Below, in pieces: positions 1-8,620 of a stretch of DNA of 33,824 nucleotides (positions are counted from its first letter, which is position 1; the number at the start of each line of letters is the position of its first letter). Under the pieces are notes generated by a model. The model worked only from the letters and a program-made list of their open reading frames with translations, did not search any database and had not been told where the DNA came from. Source of the stretch: a virus; the IMG/VR virus record IMGVR_UViG_3300002835_000629, positions 1 through 33,824 of that record. One strand, written 5' to 3'. A program made the translations under genes and the position numbers.

Positions 1-309
1 CCACTAGTTCCTGCGCTTCCTGTGCTTCCAGAACTTCCACTAGAACCACTTGAGCCACTAGTTCCAGAAGTTCCTGCGCTTCCTGAAGTTCCGCTCTTTC
101 CGCTAGATCCACTGGTGCCACTAGTTCCTGCGCTTCCTGTGCTTCCAGAACTTCCACTAGAACCACTTGAGCCACTAGTTCCAGAAGTTCCTGCGCTTCC
201 TGAAGTTCCGCTTATTCCGCTAGATCCACTGGTGCCACTAGTTCCTGCGCTTCCTGTGCTTCCAGAACTTCCACTAGAACCACTTGAGCCACTAGTTCCA
301 GAAGTTCCG
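1..309. repeat. 117-bp tandem minisatellite within the fibre gene
   Basis: Two complete 117-bp units (1-117 and 118-234) differ at only two bases, in the segment that changes a Lys codon to an Ile codon. A third unit starts at 235 and stays identical until about 309. Each unit is 39 codons, or 13 Gly-X-Y triplets, so gain or loss of whole units keeps the frame. The array may continue left of position 1. From about 310 to 450 the repeat degenerates into shorter 9-bp and 18-bp GGA-TCT-TCT-type units. Confidence 0.95.
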
Positions 310-2669
310 CTTTTTCCAGAAGATCCGCTGGTTCCAGAAGATCCGTTCTTTCCAGAAGATCCACTGCTTCCAGAAGATCCACTGCTTCCAGAAGATCCAC
401 TTGTTCCAGAAGAACCGCTACTCCCAGAACTGCCTGAGCTTCCAGAAGAAGCAAATGATCCTGTAAAATCAAATCTTATAGATTTCGGAATAGAATATGG
501 ATCTGTAGTAATTTGTATTCCTGTTCCAGCTACAAATTCTATAGTATCTAATCCTTGTGCAACTAAGTTTTGCTGTCCTGAAACTTCCCACGTTTTAAAC
601 GTGGAATTCATTGATATTTTAACTGCTCCAGAAGTTAAATCTGTAACTTCAAAACCAGCATCAGTATCAAATCTTAATTTATTTACTCCTGTTATTACAT
701 TTGAAACTGTAGATCCACTTATTTCGCTAACTGTAATTACTAATTCGGCATCTGGCGCAGATGGAGAAATTACTGCGCCACGATAATTTAAATAATTTCC
801 TTCAGTTGATGAAAGAGCTATTAAAACAGGTTTAGAAACTTCACCAACAATATCTGTTTCATCGGGTGTATATTCTCCTGATATATAAGGAGATAAAAAA
901 TAAGTCTCACCAGCAGTTAAACCAGTTAAATTATCTATTTTTCCATTATAAACTATACAAAATTCATTGCCATCAACTGTTTGCACCATTCCCATAACTT
1001 CTGCATTTTCAGCAGAGTCTGCTATAGCTTTATACCAAGTAGTACCATCAAAACGAAGCAAATTTCCAGTTGTAAAACCATGAGAAGCTTGAGTAAAACA
1101 TTCTATTAATGATGTTCCGTTTCCAATACCACTGCTTGGATCATGGACAATTAAAGTTTGCTCATCAATAGTATCTTTAGAAAATGATATTAGATTAGAA
1201 AAATCTGTATAATCATTATCAGATAATACCCCTCTTACTCTTACCTGATAATTTTCAGAAACAAAGAATGGAATATAGAAAGATGGCTCATATGGAGAAA
1301 CAACTATCGATCCGCTTGGGTAATTCAAATCAACTCTTTCCGCAACTAAAGCTCCCGTATAATTATTAAGATAATTGATTCCACTTGTAGATGTAACTAA
1401 TTGACCACTATACAATCCCGAACTATACGAACCTTCGTTAGGATAATAAATGAAAGAATTAGTATTTTCGTCATAATAATAAACTAGATAAAGATCTTTA
1501 GAGTTTAAAGATCCAGAATCAAAAGATATACTATAAATATTATCTATAGTAGACGAAGCAAAAACTCCTTCAGGAAATGCTCCTCTTGAATCTAAAATTA
1601 TTGTGTGAGGTTTCCACTGAATACCGCTTGCTCCCGACGGAGAAAATATAGACTCATAAGACGTTCCAGAATAAAAAGCATTTATTCCTTGCTGAGAAAA
1701 AGATAATTGGTTATCTCCAGTACCTTGAACTATAGCATCTATGCTATCTATCTTTGGAGAATTATAATAAAATACATCTGATGCACTTGAATCTCCACTC
1801 TTAAGCAATTGTATTTCATAATTCAATGGCACATTAGATGAATTTCGCGCCCATTTAATAAACAATCTTCTATCAAAAGTATAAGAAATTGGATCGTAGT
1901 TTATCGATAAAGCGCCGCTTATATTCTGAGGCTTTATATCAAAACTATTTTGATTTAATATATCTAATTTAATTAAACCAATATTATAAGCAGTACCAGT
2001 ATTATAAAAGTCTTGAGAAACTAAACGATAAAATTTCTTTTCAGAATAATCTGGTGAATAAGAAATAGAAGAAGCAGGGAATCCCGCACTTTGATCTTCT
2101 ATATATTCAAAAGAATAAGAAGGACTTTTTTGCAAAAATACTTGTGTTGAATACTGTTTGTTAGTTAATTCGTAATTAACAAAAATACTATCACTTGTAG
2201 AAGCTTCTACATTTTCAAAAGTTGAAAATTTAAAATTAAATACAAAAACACCACTAGAAGAAAGACCATCTACTGTAAAAGAAGTTATTTGTATTTTACA
2301 ATCTCTTAGAAAATTGACATCTTTATATATAGATTGAGAAAAAGAAGGCAAAACTCCCACATCAAAAGAATAAAACTTATCTTTAAGAGAAGAATTTAAA
2401 ACAGAAACAATTTCATTATTCTTGTCTAATATTGAAACCGTAAAATAATTAAAAATTCCATCATTAAGATTGGCCGATTGATTTGTTACTGGGTCAAGAA
2501 TATCCCATTGTAAATTTATTATTTGACTATCTACATATGCAAAAAGCATGTCAACATCAGTAGAAAAACCATAATCCTGTTGATCTGTTACTATTGATGA
2601 GTTCAAATTTGAACTCAAACTAGTAACTTTATATGGCCCACTGCTATAAACTGTAGATTCTTTGAACAT
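1..2669 (-). CDS. Tail fibre with collagen-like Gly-Ser/Thr repeats (3' end outside window)
   Basis: Reading the minus strand from ATG at 2669 gives an open frame of 889 codons with no stop, so the gene leaves the window at position 1. It begins MFKESTVYSSGPYKVTSL, directly after the stop of the J-like gene (1 bp gap). Residues 1 to about 530 are beta-rich with fibronectin-like stretches. Residues about 535-630 contain LRFDGTTWYKAIADSAENAE and then LTGLTAGETYFLSP, a pattern I associate with phage fibre and tip proteins. From about residue 738 the chain is almost pure Gly-X-Y triplets (GSS, GTS, GSA, GKS, GIS), as in collagen-like phage fibres that form triple helices. Last place in the tail-tip operon, after J, fits a side or receptor-binding fibre. 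The receptor-binding end is missing. The coding strand is clear; receptor specificity is unknown. Confidence 0.85.
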   Translation of the reverse strand, partial: MFKESTVYSSGPYKVTSLSSNLNSSIVTDQQDYGFSTDVDMLFAYVDSQIINLQWDILDPVTNQSANLNDGIFNYFTVSILDKNNEIVSVLNSSLKDKFYSFDVGVLPSFSQSIYKDVNFLRDCKIQITSFTVDGLSSSGVFVFNFKFSTFENVEASTSDSIFVNYELTNKQYSTQVFLQKSPSYSFEYIEDQSAGFPASSISYSPDYSEKKFYRLVSQDFYNTGTAYNIGLIKLDILNQNSFDIKPQNISGALSINYDPISYTFDRRLFIKWARNSSNVPLNYEIQLLKSGDSSASDVFYYNSPKIDSIDAIVQGTGDNQLSFSQQGINAFYSGTSYESIFSPSGASGIQWKPHTIILDSRGAFPEGVFASSTIDNIYSISFDSGSLNSKDLYLVYYYDENTNSFIYYPNEGSYSSGLYSGQLVTSTSGINYLNNYTGALVAERVDLNYPSGSIVVSPYEPSFYIPFFVSENYQVRVRGVLSDNDYTDFSNLISFSKDTIDEQTLIVHDPSSGIGNGTSLIECFTQASHGFTTGNLLRFDGTTWYKAIADSAENAEVMGMVQTVDGNEFCIVYNGKIDNLTGLTAGETYFLSPYISGEYTPDETDIVGEVSKPVLIALSSTEGNYLNYRGAVISPSAPDAELVITVSEISGSTVSNVITGVNKLRFDTDAGFEVTDLTSGAVKISMNSTFKTWEVSGQQNLVAQGLDTIEFVAGTGIQITTDPYSIPKSIRFDFTGSFASSGSSGSSGSSGSSGTSGSSGSSGSSGSSGSSGKNGSSGTSGSSGKSGTSGTSGSSGSSGSSGSTGSAGTSGTSGSSGISGTSGSAGTSGTSGSSGSSGSSGSTGSAGTSGTSGSSGKSGTSGSAGTSGTSGSSGSSGSSGSTGSAGTS

Positions 2670-2670
2670 T

Positions 2671-5600
2671 TTATATTAAGAAATTATCGCTATTACCTAT
2701 TATATACACTCTTAAAAACTCAAAAGATAAATCCATTTCTGTTTGCGGTAAAGCTATTGTTGTTGAATTGGCATCTCCCTTTCTCCATACATAAGCTATT
2801 TTTTTAGAATTTAGCACATATTCCACAACAAGTCCATGTGCAGACTCTGACAATACTTTAGCATATGTATAAATTTGATTATTAAATATTTCTACTACAT
2901 TTGTTAAACCAGAATAAGAATCATCTGAATAATCAAAAGAAGGTATTAGATAATCATATTTTTCATTTATATCAAAATTTCTAGAAGTATCGCTTACATA
3001 ACCACGGGCTATAGGATCTATATCCGCTAAAATATTTTTAGGTATTATTTCTGTTGTGTTTGTCTGATCGCTAGAAAATAAGATTGAAGGAGCTAAATTT
3101 TTATTATTTTCAATAAAATTAAACTTTGTAATCTCGTATTCTGCCGCCCCAATCTCAAACTCTGTTTGCGTTTTTTCTTTTATAGAAACAATACGATAAT
3201 TTTTTGAATACGCTAGTGAACTACCTGATTTAGAATCATATATCCACAATGTAGAAGCACCAATTGTTTGCATTAAAGATGTCTCTTCTTCGGTTAATCC
3301 TGATGTATTCAATACAATTTTAGTTCTAAAGTTACCATCTAAACCTGTAGATGCTACAGTAAATTTATAAATATAAGTAGAAGATAACTCATCTATTCTA
3401 GCGTCTGATATTCCAGAGTTTGATAATTCTGATTCTTTATTTAAAGTAGATGGAGATATTGATGAGTTAGGAATTATGAATGCTATAGTATCTCCAACTC
3501 CTATAAAATCATATTTATCGTCTAATACAATATCTGATCCAGAAACAGAAACTACTCTTCCGCCTTTTCTTCCGCTGACCTTCATTTCGTCAGCCACGGA
3601 TATCACATTTCCCGGTAATAATAATAAAGCTTCTGGACCAGCAGTAAAGCTTACCAACTCTTGTTCTACTTGATTTGTCACTAAAAACCATTGACCTATT
3701 CTTTTTGCTTGCGATTTAGATGTAACGCCAAAGCCAATAATTTCTTTTTCTACATAACCATATTTTCTTATGTTAATCTGATCTTCGACGTAAACAGTTT
3801 GATCTTTAAAATTATTTTTTTCATCTGAATATGTTATTTTTGCAACTGTATATCTCGTATCTTTAGATGAACTAGAATACTGAAAGATACCATCTTTTAC
3901 ATTAGAATTATTAAAGAAGTACGCTGGAGATTTTGGCCTATCACTATCAAAATTAACAAAATTATTTGACCAATAAACGAGACCCTTAAACACCGAAGCT
4001 ACGTTATTTAATAGATTAATAACATCTGTTTCACTATTTAATGAAATATTCGCTCTAAATCTTGGTTCTACGAGCGGTAAAAATCCCTGAAATTCAGCAG
4101 TTGCTTTTCCTTTATTTTCTGAAACAGTTGTGTAATTAGCTAAATCTTCATCTGAAAAACATGCTTGAGATTTTATATAAGAAATAAAACCCGTTAATGC
4201 CGAATTGTTTTGACTTCCAACTGTATTGCTAGATGAAACATTAGCTGGAGAAGAAACAGCGGTAATTAAAGCATTCAAAGATTTTGCATATCTATTTTCT
4301 AACTTTGTGTTAGTTTTTAAAAATTCTTTAACAGAAGGAAATAAACTACAAGCTCTATGAATTCCGAACTCATTTATTAATTGAATAGTGGCGCTTGTAT
4401 TATTTATTTTCGTAACTGAAACAATTATCTTTTTAAAACTTTTAGAAACATTTTTTGTCAAACCGTCTTCATCTTTTTCTATAAAACCTAAATTAACTAA
4501 ATCTATTTTAGATCCAACAGGAAAATATACTTTGAAGTCTATAGCTGAATCTGAACTTACGGTTATGCTGTTTTTACTTATAGAATCTATTTTTACTGGT
4601 TTATATCTAGATACGTTATCAGTTGGAACAAGTTCGTCGCAATATTTTGCGATTTTATACATGCTCCATTTATCAGCTAAACTTTCTTGGAATGAAAATT
4701 TTCCTAACCCATATCTGTAATTTGTTATTAAATCATACAGTATCCAAGCTGGATTATCTGTCCATCTTAAAACAGAATCAAATTCACCATTCCAAAATCC
4801 ATCATAAGTCTTAGATTCTGCATCATAATTTTCAGGAACCTTAATTTTTAATAACTTAAAATCGAATTGCCTATTTGGCGGCTGAGTAAAACCCCTTCCA
4901 TCAAAAACACTTAAAAAGTAACAACTATTTGGATATCTAAATTTTAAAGACGTAATCTCAGTAACAGAAGAAACTCCGATTATTCGACCAACTTTGTTTT
5001 CAGTAGCGCCGACTTTTTTATCTAAATTAAATACTTTTATATATGGACCAAGAGTAAAATCAAAGTCAGAAACGTCAAAAAATAAATCAAATTGATATGG
5101 CGAACTAGCTATTCCAGTTACTCTATGAACTATATAACAAGCATAATCATCTCTTAACTTGTATCCAATTTTAATTCCAAAATTTGTTGTGTTGGGTTTA
5201 GTATTTCCTTTTTTATCAAAAGTGTACAAAGCTTGAATTTTTAAACTAAGAATTAAAAAGTCAGTATTAATATCTTTTATTTCATGATAAGCTCCAAAGC
5301 ATGTTTGAAAATTAAAATCGCTAAAAGCTGAAACATCAAATGTTTCACTAGGTTGCGACTGCGTTCTTTGTATACTTGTATTGCTATAAAAATTTTGCTG
5401 ATATCTTGCAACCCCAGCATAAGGAGAATTTAAAAAATTTTGCTCTTCTTTACTTATTGTAGTTGATTGAGTCGTGTTTGAGACGTTTGGAACGTAACCC
5501 TTCACTACTCTTAATTTAGAAGTATGCGTTTGTGTCGATGTAAAAGTTATAGCATTTGCGTTTTCATTGAGACCATATAGAGTTTTATCTATTGAATAAG

Positions 5601-5997
5601 AAACCCCAGGATTAGAAAATAAAAAACTATCTGCTATAGAACTACCTTCTGAAGAAAGGTAAGACTGAAATTCTGTTCCCGCTCTTGAGAAAATTTCCAA
5701 TCTATTATAGTTGTAAGTATTAGTTAAATGATTTTTTATTGCGTAATCATTTAAATAAATGCCTTTAAATATTTCACTATTATTTTGACCCTCATCAAAA
5801 AGAACAAGCTCATTACCATCTGGATCAACTAATCCAGCCAATGGTCCTTCACCTATCAAATCTTGAACATAATACTTTGTTGTGGATTCAAGGATTCCAT
5901 TGTTTGAATTGGAGGCGAAAGGTGCAAACGAACCCTTCTTATTTAAGAAGTCGAGCATCTTTGTTCCAAACTGATCTAAACTAGAATTTTCTGTCAT
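2671..5997 (-). CDS. Tail tip host-specificity protein, lambda J-like (central fibre)
   Basis: This 1108-residue protein carries the hallmarks of the gpJ tail-tip family, which forms the trimeric hub closing the tail tube and contacting the host. Seen in sequence: an N-terminal segment with GEGPLAGLVDPDGNELVLFD and a nearby KGIYLNDYAI; the family-typical DNPAWILYDLITNYRYGLG starting at residue 414; WSNNFVNFDSDRPKSPAYFF near 675; and FEIGAAEYEITKFNFIE in the C-terminal third. The length is close to lambda gpJ (about 1130 residues). The ATG overlaps the stop of the upstream gpI-like gene as ATGA, so translation is probably coupled. Its position after L, K and I homologues and before a fibre gene supports the call. 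Receptor specificity cannot be read from the sequence. Confidence 0.93.
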   Translation of the reverse strand: MTENSSLDQFGTKMLDFLNKKGSFAPFASNSNNGILESTTKYYVQDLIGEGPLAGLVDPDGNELVLFDEGQNNSEIFKGIYLNDYAIKNHLTNTYNYNRLEIFSRAGTEFQSYLSSEGSSIADSFLFSNPGVSYSIDKTLYGLNENANAITFTSTQTHTSKLRVVKGYVPNVSNTTQSTTISKEEQNFLNSPYAGVARYQQNFYSNTSIQRTQSQPSETFDVSAFSDFNFQTCFGAYHEIKDINTDFLILSLKIQALYTFDKKGNTKPNTTNFGIKIGYKLRDDYACYIVHRVTGIASSPYQFDLFFDVSDFDFTLGPYIKVFNLDKKVGATENKVGRIIGVSSVTEITSLKFRYPNSCYFLSVFDGRGFTQPPNRQFDFKLLKIKVPENYDAESKTYDGFWNGEFDSVLRWTDNPAWILYDLITNYRYGLGKFSFQESLADKWSMYKIAKYCDELVPTDNVSRYKPVKIDSISKNSITVSSDSAIDFKVYFPVGSKIDLVNLGFIEKDEDGLTKNVSKSFKKIIVSVTKINNTSATIQLINEFGIHRACSLFPSVKEFLKTNTKLENRYAKSLNALITAVSSPANVSSSNTVGSQNNSALTGFISYIKSQACFSDEDLANYTTVSENKGKATAEFQGFLPLVEPRFRANISLNSETDVINLLNNVASVFKGLVYWSNNFVNFDSDRPKSPAYFFNNSNVKDGIFQYSSSSKDTRYTVAKITYSDEKNNFKDQTVYVEDQINIRKYGYVEKEIIGFGVTSKSQAKRIGQWFLVTNQVEQELVSFTAGPEALLLLPGNVISVADEMKVSGRKGGRVVSVSGSDIVLDDKYDFIGVGDTIAFIIPNSSISPSTLNKESELSNSGISDARIDELSSTYIYKFTVASTGLDGNFRTKIVLNTSGLTEEETSLMQTIGASTLWIYDSKSGSSLAYSKNYRIVSIKEKTQTEFEIGAAEYEITKFNFIENNKNLAPSILFSSDQTNTTEIIPKNILADIDPIARGYVSDTSRNFDINEKYDYLIPSFDYSDDSYSGLTNVVEIFNNQIYTYAKVLSESAHGLVVEYVLNSKKIAYVWRKGDANSTTIALPQTEMDLSFEFLRVYIIGNSDNFLI

Positions 5998-6608
5998 ATT
6001 TTTGATGAGTAATTTCCTACGCCGATTTCTGTTTGAAAGGTGTTTTCTACGGTCGCTTTATAAGACGAATCAAAATTAAAAAGCACAGCATTTATAACAT
6101 TTGTGCCTACCTTTAATCTTCCATATCCTAATTGAACTGGAGTATTTCTTGCGGCCACGTTATCTTTTCCAGAAAATATAAAAGAAGAAGTCTTAATTTG
6201 TTTTGGATCTCCCGGCTTTAAAAGCATTGAAATTAAATAACTTATTCCTATACTAATAGCTAAAAATAAAATAAACTTTCCTACTCCAGCCCAAGTTAAT
6301 TTACCAGCAGCAACAACAATTGCTCCAATTAAACTTCCAATAAAATTAAATCCAGAACAAATAAAAATTTCTATTTCAGAAGCTAGTTTTATAAAATTAT
6401 CTAGTTCTGTTTCATTTTCATGGTAAAGAACTCCATCAATAACCAAAGCCAAACCGTATTCTTTTTTTACAAGTTTATTCATTTTAACCGAATAATCCCT
6501 TGTATTTGCTGCCATGCATTTAAAAATATCTTTTAAGGCATTCGCTTTAACAAAAAACGAATCACAAAACATTTTCTTTAATAGTCCATGTAATATAATT
6601 TTTTTCAT
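5994..6608 (-). CDS. Tail assembly protein, lambda I-like (second copy)
   Basis: The 204-residue product belongs to the gpI tail assembly family, which acts with K and J at the tail tip. It starts MKKIILHGLLKKMFCDSF. It has two hydrophobic segments at about residues 85-135 (with FILFLAISIGISYLISMLL) and the conserved C-terminal block KTSSFIFSGKDNVAARNTP followed by LGYGRLKVGTNVI. It is a clear paralogue of the gene just upstream, sharing the MKxxILHGLL start, the TSSxIFSxKxN block and the YGRLxxGT block. Both junctions are 4-nt ATGA overlaps (with J downstream and with the first copy upstream), so the three genes are probably translationally coupled. Confidence 0.85.
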   Translation of the reverse strand: MKKIILHGLLKKMFCDSFFVKANALKDIFKCMAANTRDYSVKMNKLVKKEYGLALVIDGVLYHENETELDNFIKLASEIEIFICSGFNFIGSLIGAIVVAAGKLTWAGVGKFILFLAISIGISYLISMLLKPGDPKQIKTSSFIFSGKDNVAARNTPVQLGYGRLKVGTNVINAVLFNFDSSYKATVENTFQTEIGVGNYSSKI

Positions 6609-7240
6609 TTTATTGAAGCTGTTATAAGACCAACTGATGTTGTCCCAGTATTAAGAATTTGAGGAGATTGATTATTTAATATATAACTTAAATCAAAATT
6701 AAATCCCACACTGCTAAGAACATGGGTTCCTATTCTCAACCTACCATATGAAACAGGTATTGGAGTATTTCTATTTGCCGCATTCTCTTTCGAAGAAAAT
6801 ATATAAGAAGATGTTTGAACTTGCTTTGGATTTTTCGGACTCAATAATTTATTAATTAAAAAACTTATACCAAAAGAAATAACAGACATTATTATTGTAT
6901 TAACAAGAAAGACACCTATTTTTCCAGCCACAGTTGTTGCTGTTATACTTGTAAAAAGAATTGTAGAAGAAGCAAAAGCCGCCAAAGAAAGAACTGGAAC
7001 CAATTCTATGACTTTAGCATTTCTAATTTTTTGATTTAAAACGGCACCATTATCTACAATAAAACCATCAACCACAATCAAAAGACCATCAAATTTTTCT
7101 CTTAGTTTGTTAATTTGTTTTCCAAAGTTATCGAAGTTTGCCGATATGCAAGATATCAATTCATCAAAAGAATCAACTTTTGCTTCGAAAGATGCACAAG
7201 CTATCTTCTGTAATAGGCCATGTAAAATAACTTGTTTCAT
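6605..7240 (-). CDS. Tail assembly protein, lambda I-like (first copy)
   Basis: This 211-residue protein is the first of two tandem gpI-like paralogues. It starts MKQVILHGLLQKIACASF, matching the start of its downstream copy, which fixes the ATG at 7240 even though it lies 68 nt inside the JAB gene. Two membrane-like hydrophobic stretches lie at about residues 80-145. The conserved block QTSSYIFSSKENAANRNTP plus YGRLRIGTHVL occupies about residues 150-190. A conserved AGTGTAA element lies 9 nt upstream of the start, inside the JAB coding sequence. Most siphophages carry one gpI; why two exist here is unknown (possible hetero-oligomer or specialised chaperoning). Confidence 0.85.
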   Translation of the reverse strand: MKQVILHGLLQKIACASFEAKVDSFDELISCISANFDNFGKQINKLREKFDGLLIVVDGFIVDNGAVLNQKIRNAKVIELVPVLSLAAFASSTILFTSITATTVAGKIGVFLVNTIIMSVISFGISFLINKLLSPKNPKQVQTSSYIFSSKENAANRNTPIPVSYGRLRIGTHVLSSVGFNFDLSYILNNQSPQILNTGTTSVGLITASIK

Positions 7241-7598
7241 GTTTAATATTTACACTTAAAAATCGATCCCAATTTAAACTATATATTATAATAGGAATAT
7301 CGTAATTTTTAATAAAAAAGATATCCTCTTTAGATGGATTCAATAAATGTAGGTGGCTATGGAAAGAAAATAAAAACTGTTTTCTTATTAGTTTAAGAAA
7401 GAAATCGTTAGGAGGAAAAAATCTATGACAACTCGGATTATCACTTGTATATTTATAAATGTTATAATCTTTATCTACTAATCCTCCAGATTCAAATGGA
7501 TAATTAGATAATAAAAAAGTTTTAATCTCTTCTAAAGCTTTGTTAAGTTTGATAATTGTAAGGTCTTGTTCCTGGAAATCCTCCAAAAGGTAATCCAT
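7173..7598 (-). CDS. JAB/MPN metallopeptidase-like tail tip protein (lambda K N-terminal half)
   Basis: The 141-residue product resembles the JAB (JAMM) domain of lambda gpK. Motif residues visible are Glu36 in YPFESGG, His80 and His82 in FSFHSHLHLL, and Ser89/Asp92 in NPSKED, matching E...HxH...S-x-x-D, although the loop after HxH is one residue shorter than usual. Lambda gpK also has a C-terminal NlpC/P60 domain; that half is absent here. The gene overlaps L by 56 nt and the first I copy by 68 nt, so more than a quarter of it is dual-coded. It has one of the few purine-rich leaders in the window (GGAAAGGG upstream of ATG). Order L-K-I-I-J supports the assignment. The domain probably acts in tip maturation or cell-wall passage. 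Confidence 0.75.
   Translation of the reverse strand: MDYLLEDFQEQDLTIIKLNKALEEIKTFLLSNYPFESGGLVDKDYNIYKYTSDNPSCHRFFPPNDFFLKLIRKQFLFSFHSHLHLLNPSKEDIFFIKNYDIPIIIYSLNWDRFLSVNIKHETSYFTWPITEDSLCIFRSKS
7250..7262 (-). promoter_or_regulatory. AGTGTAA element upstream of first gpI-like gene
   Basis: On the minus strand TTTTTAAGTGTAA ends 9 nt before ATG 7240. It lies inside the JAB coding sequence (codons for F-L-S-V-N) and is identical over 13 bases to the element before the tape measure gene. Confidence 0.4.
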
Positions 7599-8619
7599 CT
7601 TTATGCCCTTTCCATCTAAAAGCGCAGCCCTTTATATTCTTAGAGCAAGAATCTTTTATCCAAAACTCTTTATTTAATTTAGGATCTTTATTAATATTAG
7701 TAAGTATACAAACATATACAGATATTGAAATATTGTCTTCTGAAAATTGAAATTTGCTTCCAAAGAAATCGTAATTTACAGAATCCGCATAAACAACAAA
7801 TTCACCAGAATTGTAAGTTTTAGTTGAATCCCAAAATGCTTTATAAGCTTGATTTGGTATCTGTAATCCATATCCTTGCGGAGAGTAAAATAATTTATTA
7901 TTTTCGTCTGCAAATGGAATTCCTAAATTTGGAACTTTTTCTCCAAAAATATCACTTGCTGTTTTTGTGATTACTTGATTATTAGAATCTGTATAAGTTA
8001 TTGTTTGAGGCTGTCCAGACTGATCTTTCCAAGGAAGCTTTCCATAGTTGCATCCGCATCCTCTATAAGACCAAGAACATAGATTGTCTGATATTTTTCT
8101 ATTAGGTAAAAACTGATTCTCAAAATCTAAAGGACTTGAAAGCTCAAATTCTATAATATACTTATTCTCTGTAGTCTTACGATTTATAATATAATTTTCT
8201 TCAAAGAAAGACTGACCATACCCTTGCACAGAATTTCTTTTTGTTCTGTATCCGAAAAAAGGATTTTTGCCATCTGAAAAGTTTTCGTCATCAAGATTCT
8301 TTACGAATACTTTTAAACGTTTTAATCTTGAATTGACTAAATCATTTTTATTTTTAATTACATTAGTTATCAGACCATTTATGTTTGCCAATCTTATAGA
8401 TGGTCTGCTTTGTTTTCCATCGGATGAAAACTCAAATCCACCATACTCAATAGGAGCAGGTGTATATTGATTTCCTTTATAAACTATATATTTATTAAAA
8501 TTTTTACCAGCATGAAATCGCAATATACCAGTAGATTCATCTATGTAAATCTCAAAAAGATCTACAAAAGAATCAGGATCTAAATCTATTAAAGACTGAG
8601 TTGAAATTAAATCTGCCAT
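7543..8619 (-). CDS. Tail tip Fe-S protein, lambda L-like, with CBM-like insertion
   Basis: The 358-residue protein matches the gpL tail tip family. The N-terminal half (LFEIYIDESTGILRFHAGKN, then APIEYGGFEFSSDGK) is the typical start. The C-terminal domain has the cysteine pairs Cys181/Cys188 (plus Cys190) and Cys325/Cys332, each pair seven residues apart as in lambda gpL, where four cysteines hold an iron-sulfur cluster. It ends with the signature LPFGGFPGTRPY. Between the two pairs lie about 137 residues instead of a short loop. That insert contains FWDSTKTYNSGEFVVY, then YVCILTN and FWIKD, resembling a CBM5/12-type carbohydrate-binding module. It starts 1 bp after the stop of the upstream lectin-like gene and overlaps the JAB gene downstream. 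Confidence 0.88.
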   Translation of the reverse strand: MADLISTQSLIDLDPDSFVDLFEIYIDESTGILRFHAGKNFNKYIVYKGNQYTPAPIEYGGFEFSSDGKQSRPSIRLANINGLITNVIKNKNDLVNSRLKRLKVFVKNLDDENFSDGKNPFFGYRTKRNSVQGYGQSFFEENYIINRKTTENKYIIEFELSSPLDFENQFLPNRKISDNLCSWSYRGCGCNYGKLPWKDQSGQPQTITYTDSNNQVITKTASDIFGEKVPNLGIPFADENNKLFYSPQGYGLQIPNQAYKAFWDSTKTYNSGEFVVYADSVNYDFFGSKFQFSEDNISISVYVCILTNINKDPKLNKEFWIKDSCSKNIKGCAFRWKGHKDGLPFGGFPGTRPYNYQT

Positions 8620-8620
8620 A

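Noticed and set aside
1-450. CRISPR array
   Set aside because: The repeat units are contiguous and in coding frame, with no unique spacers.
212-472. Minus-strand frame of 86 codons inside the fibre repeat
   Set aside because: It is an out-of-frame reading of the same tandem repeat; periodic DNA keeps all frames open.
22-786. Plus-strand frame rich in Pro-Leu-Glu repeats
   Set aside because: It is the antisense reading of the Gly-Ser/Thr collagen repeat of the minus-strand fibre, which continues as a long, family-like protein to 2669.
3476-4814. Short plus-strand frames opposite the J-like gene
   Set aside because: They are antisense shadows of conserved J sequence, including the signature region near residue 414.
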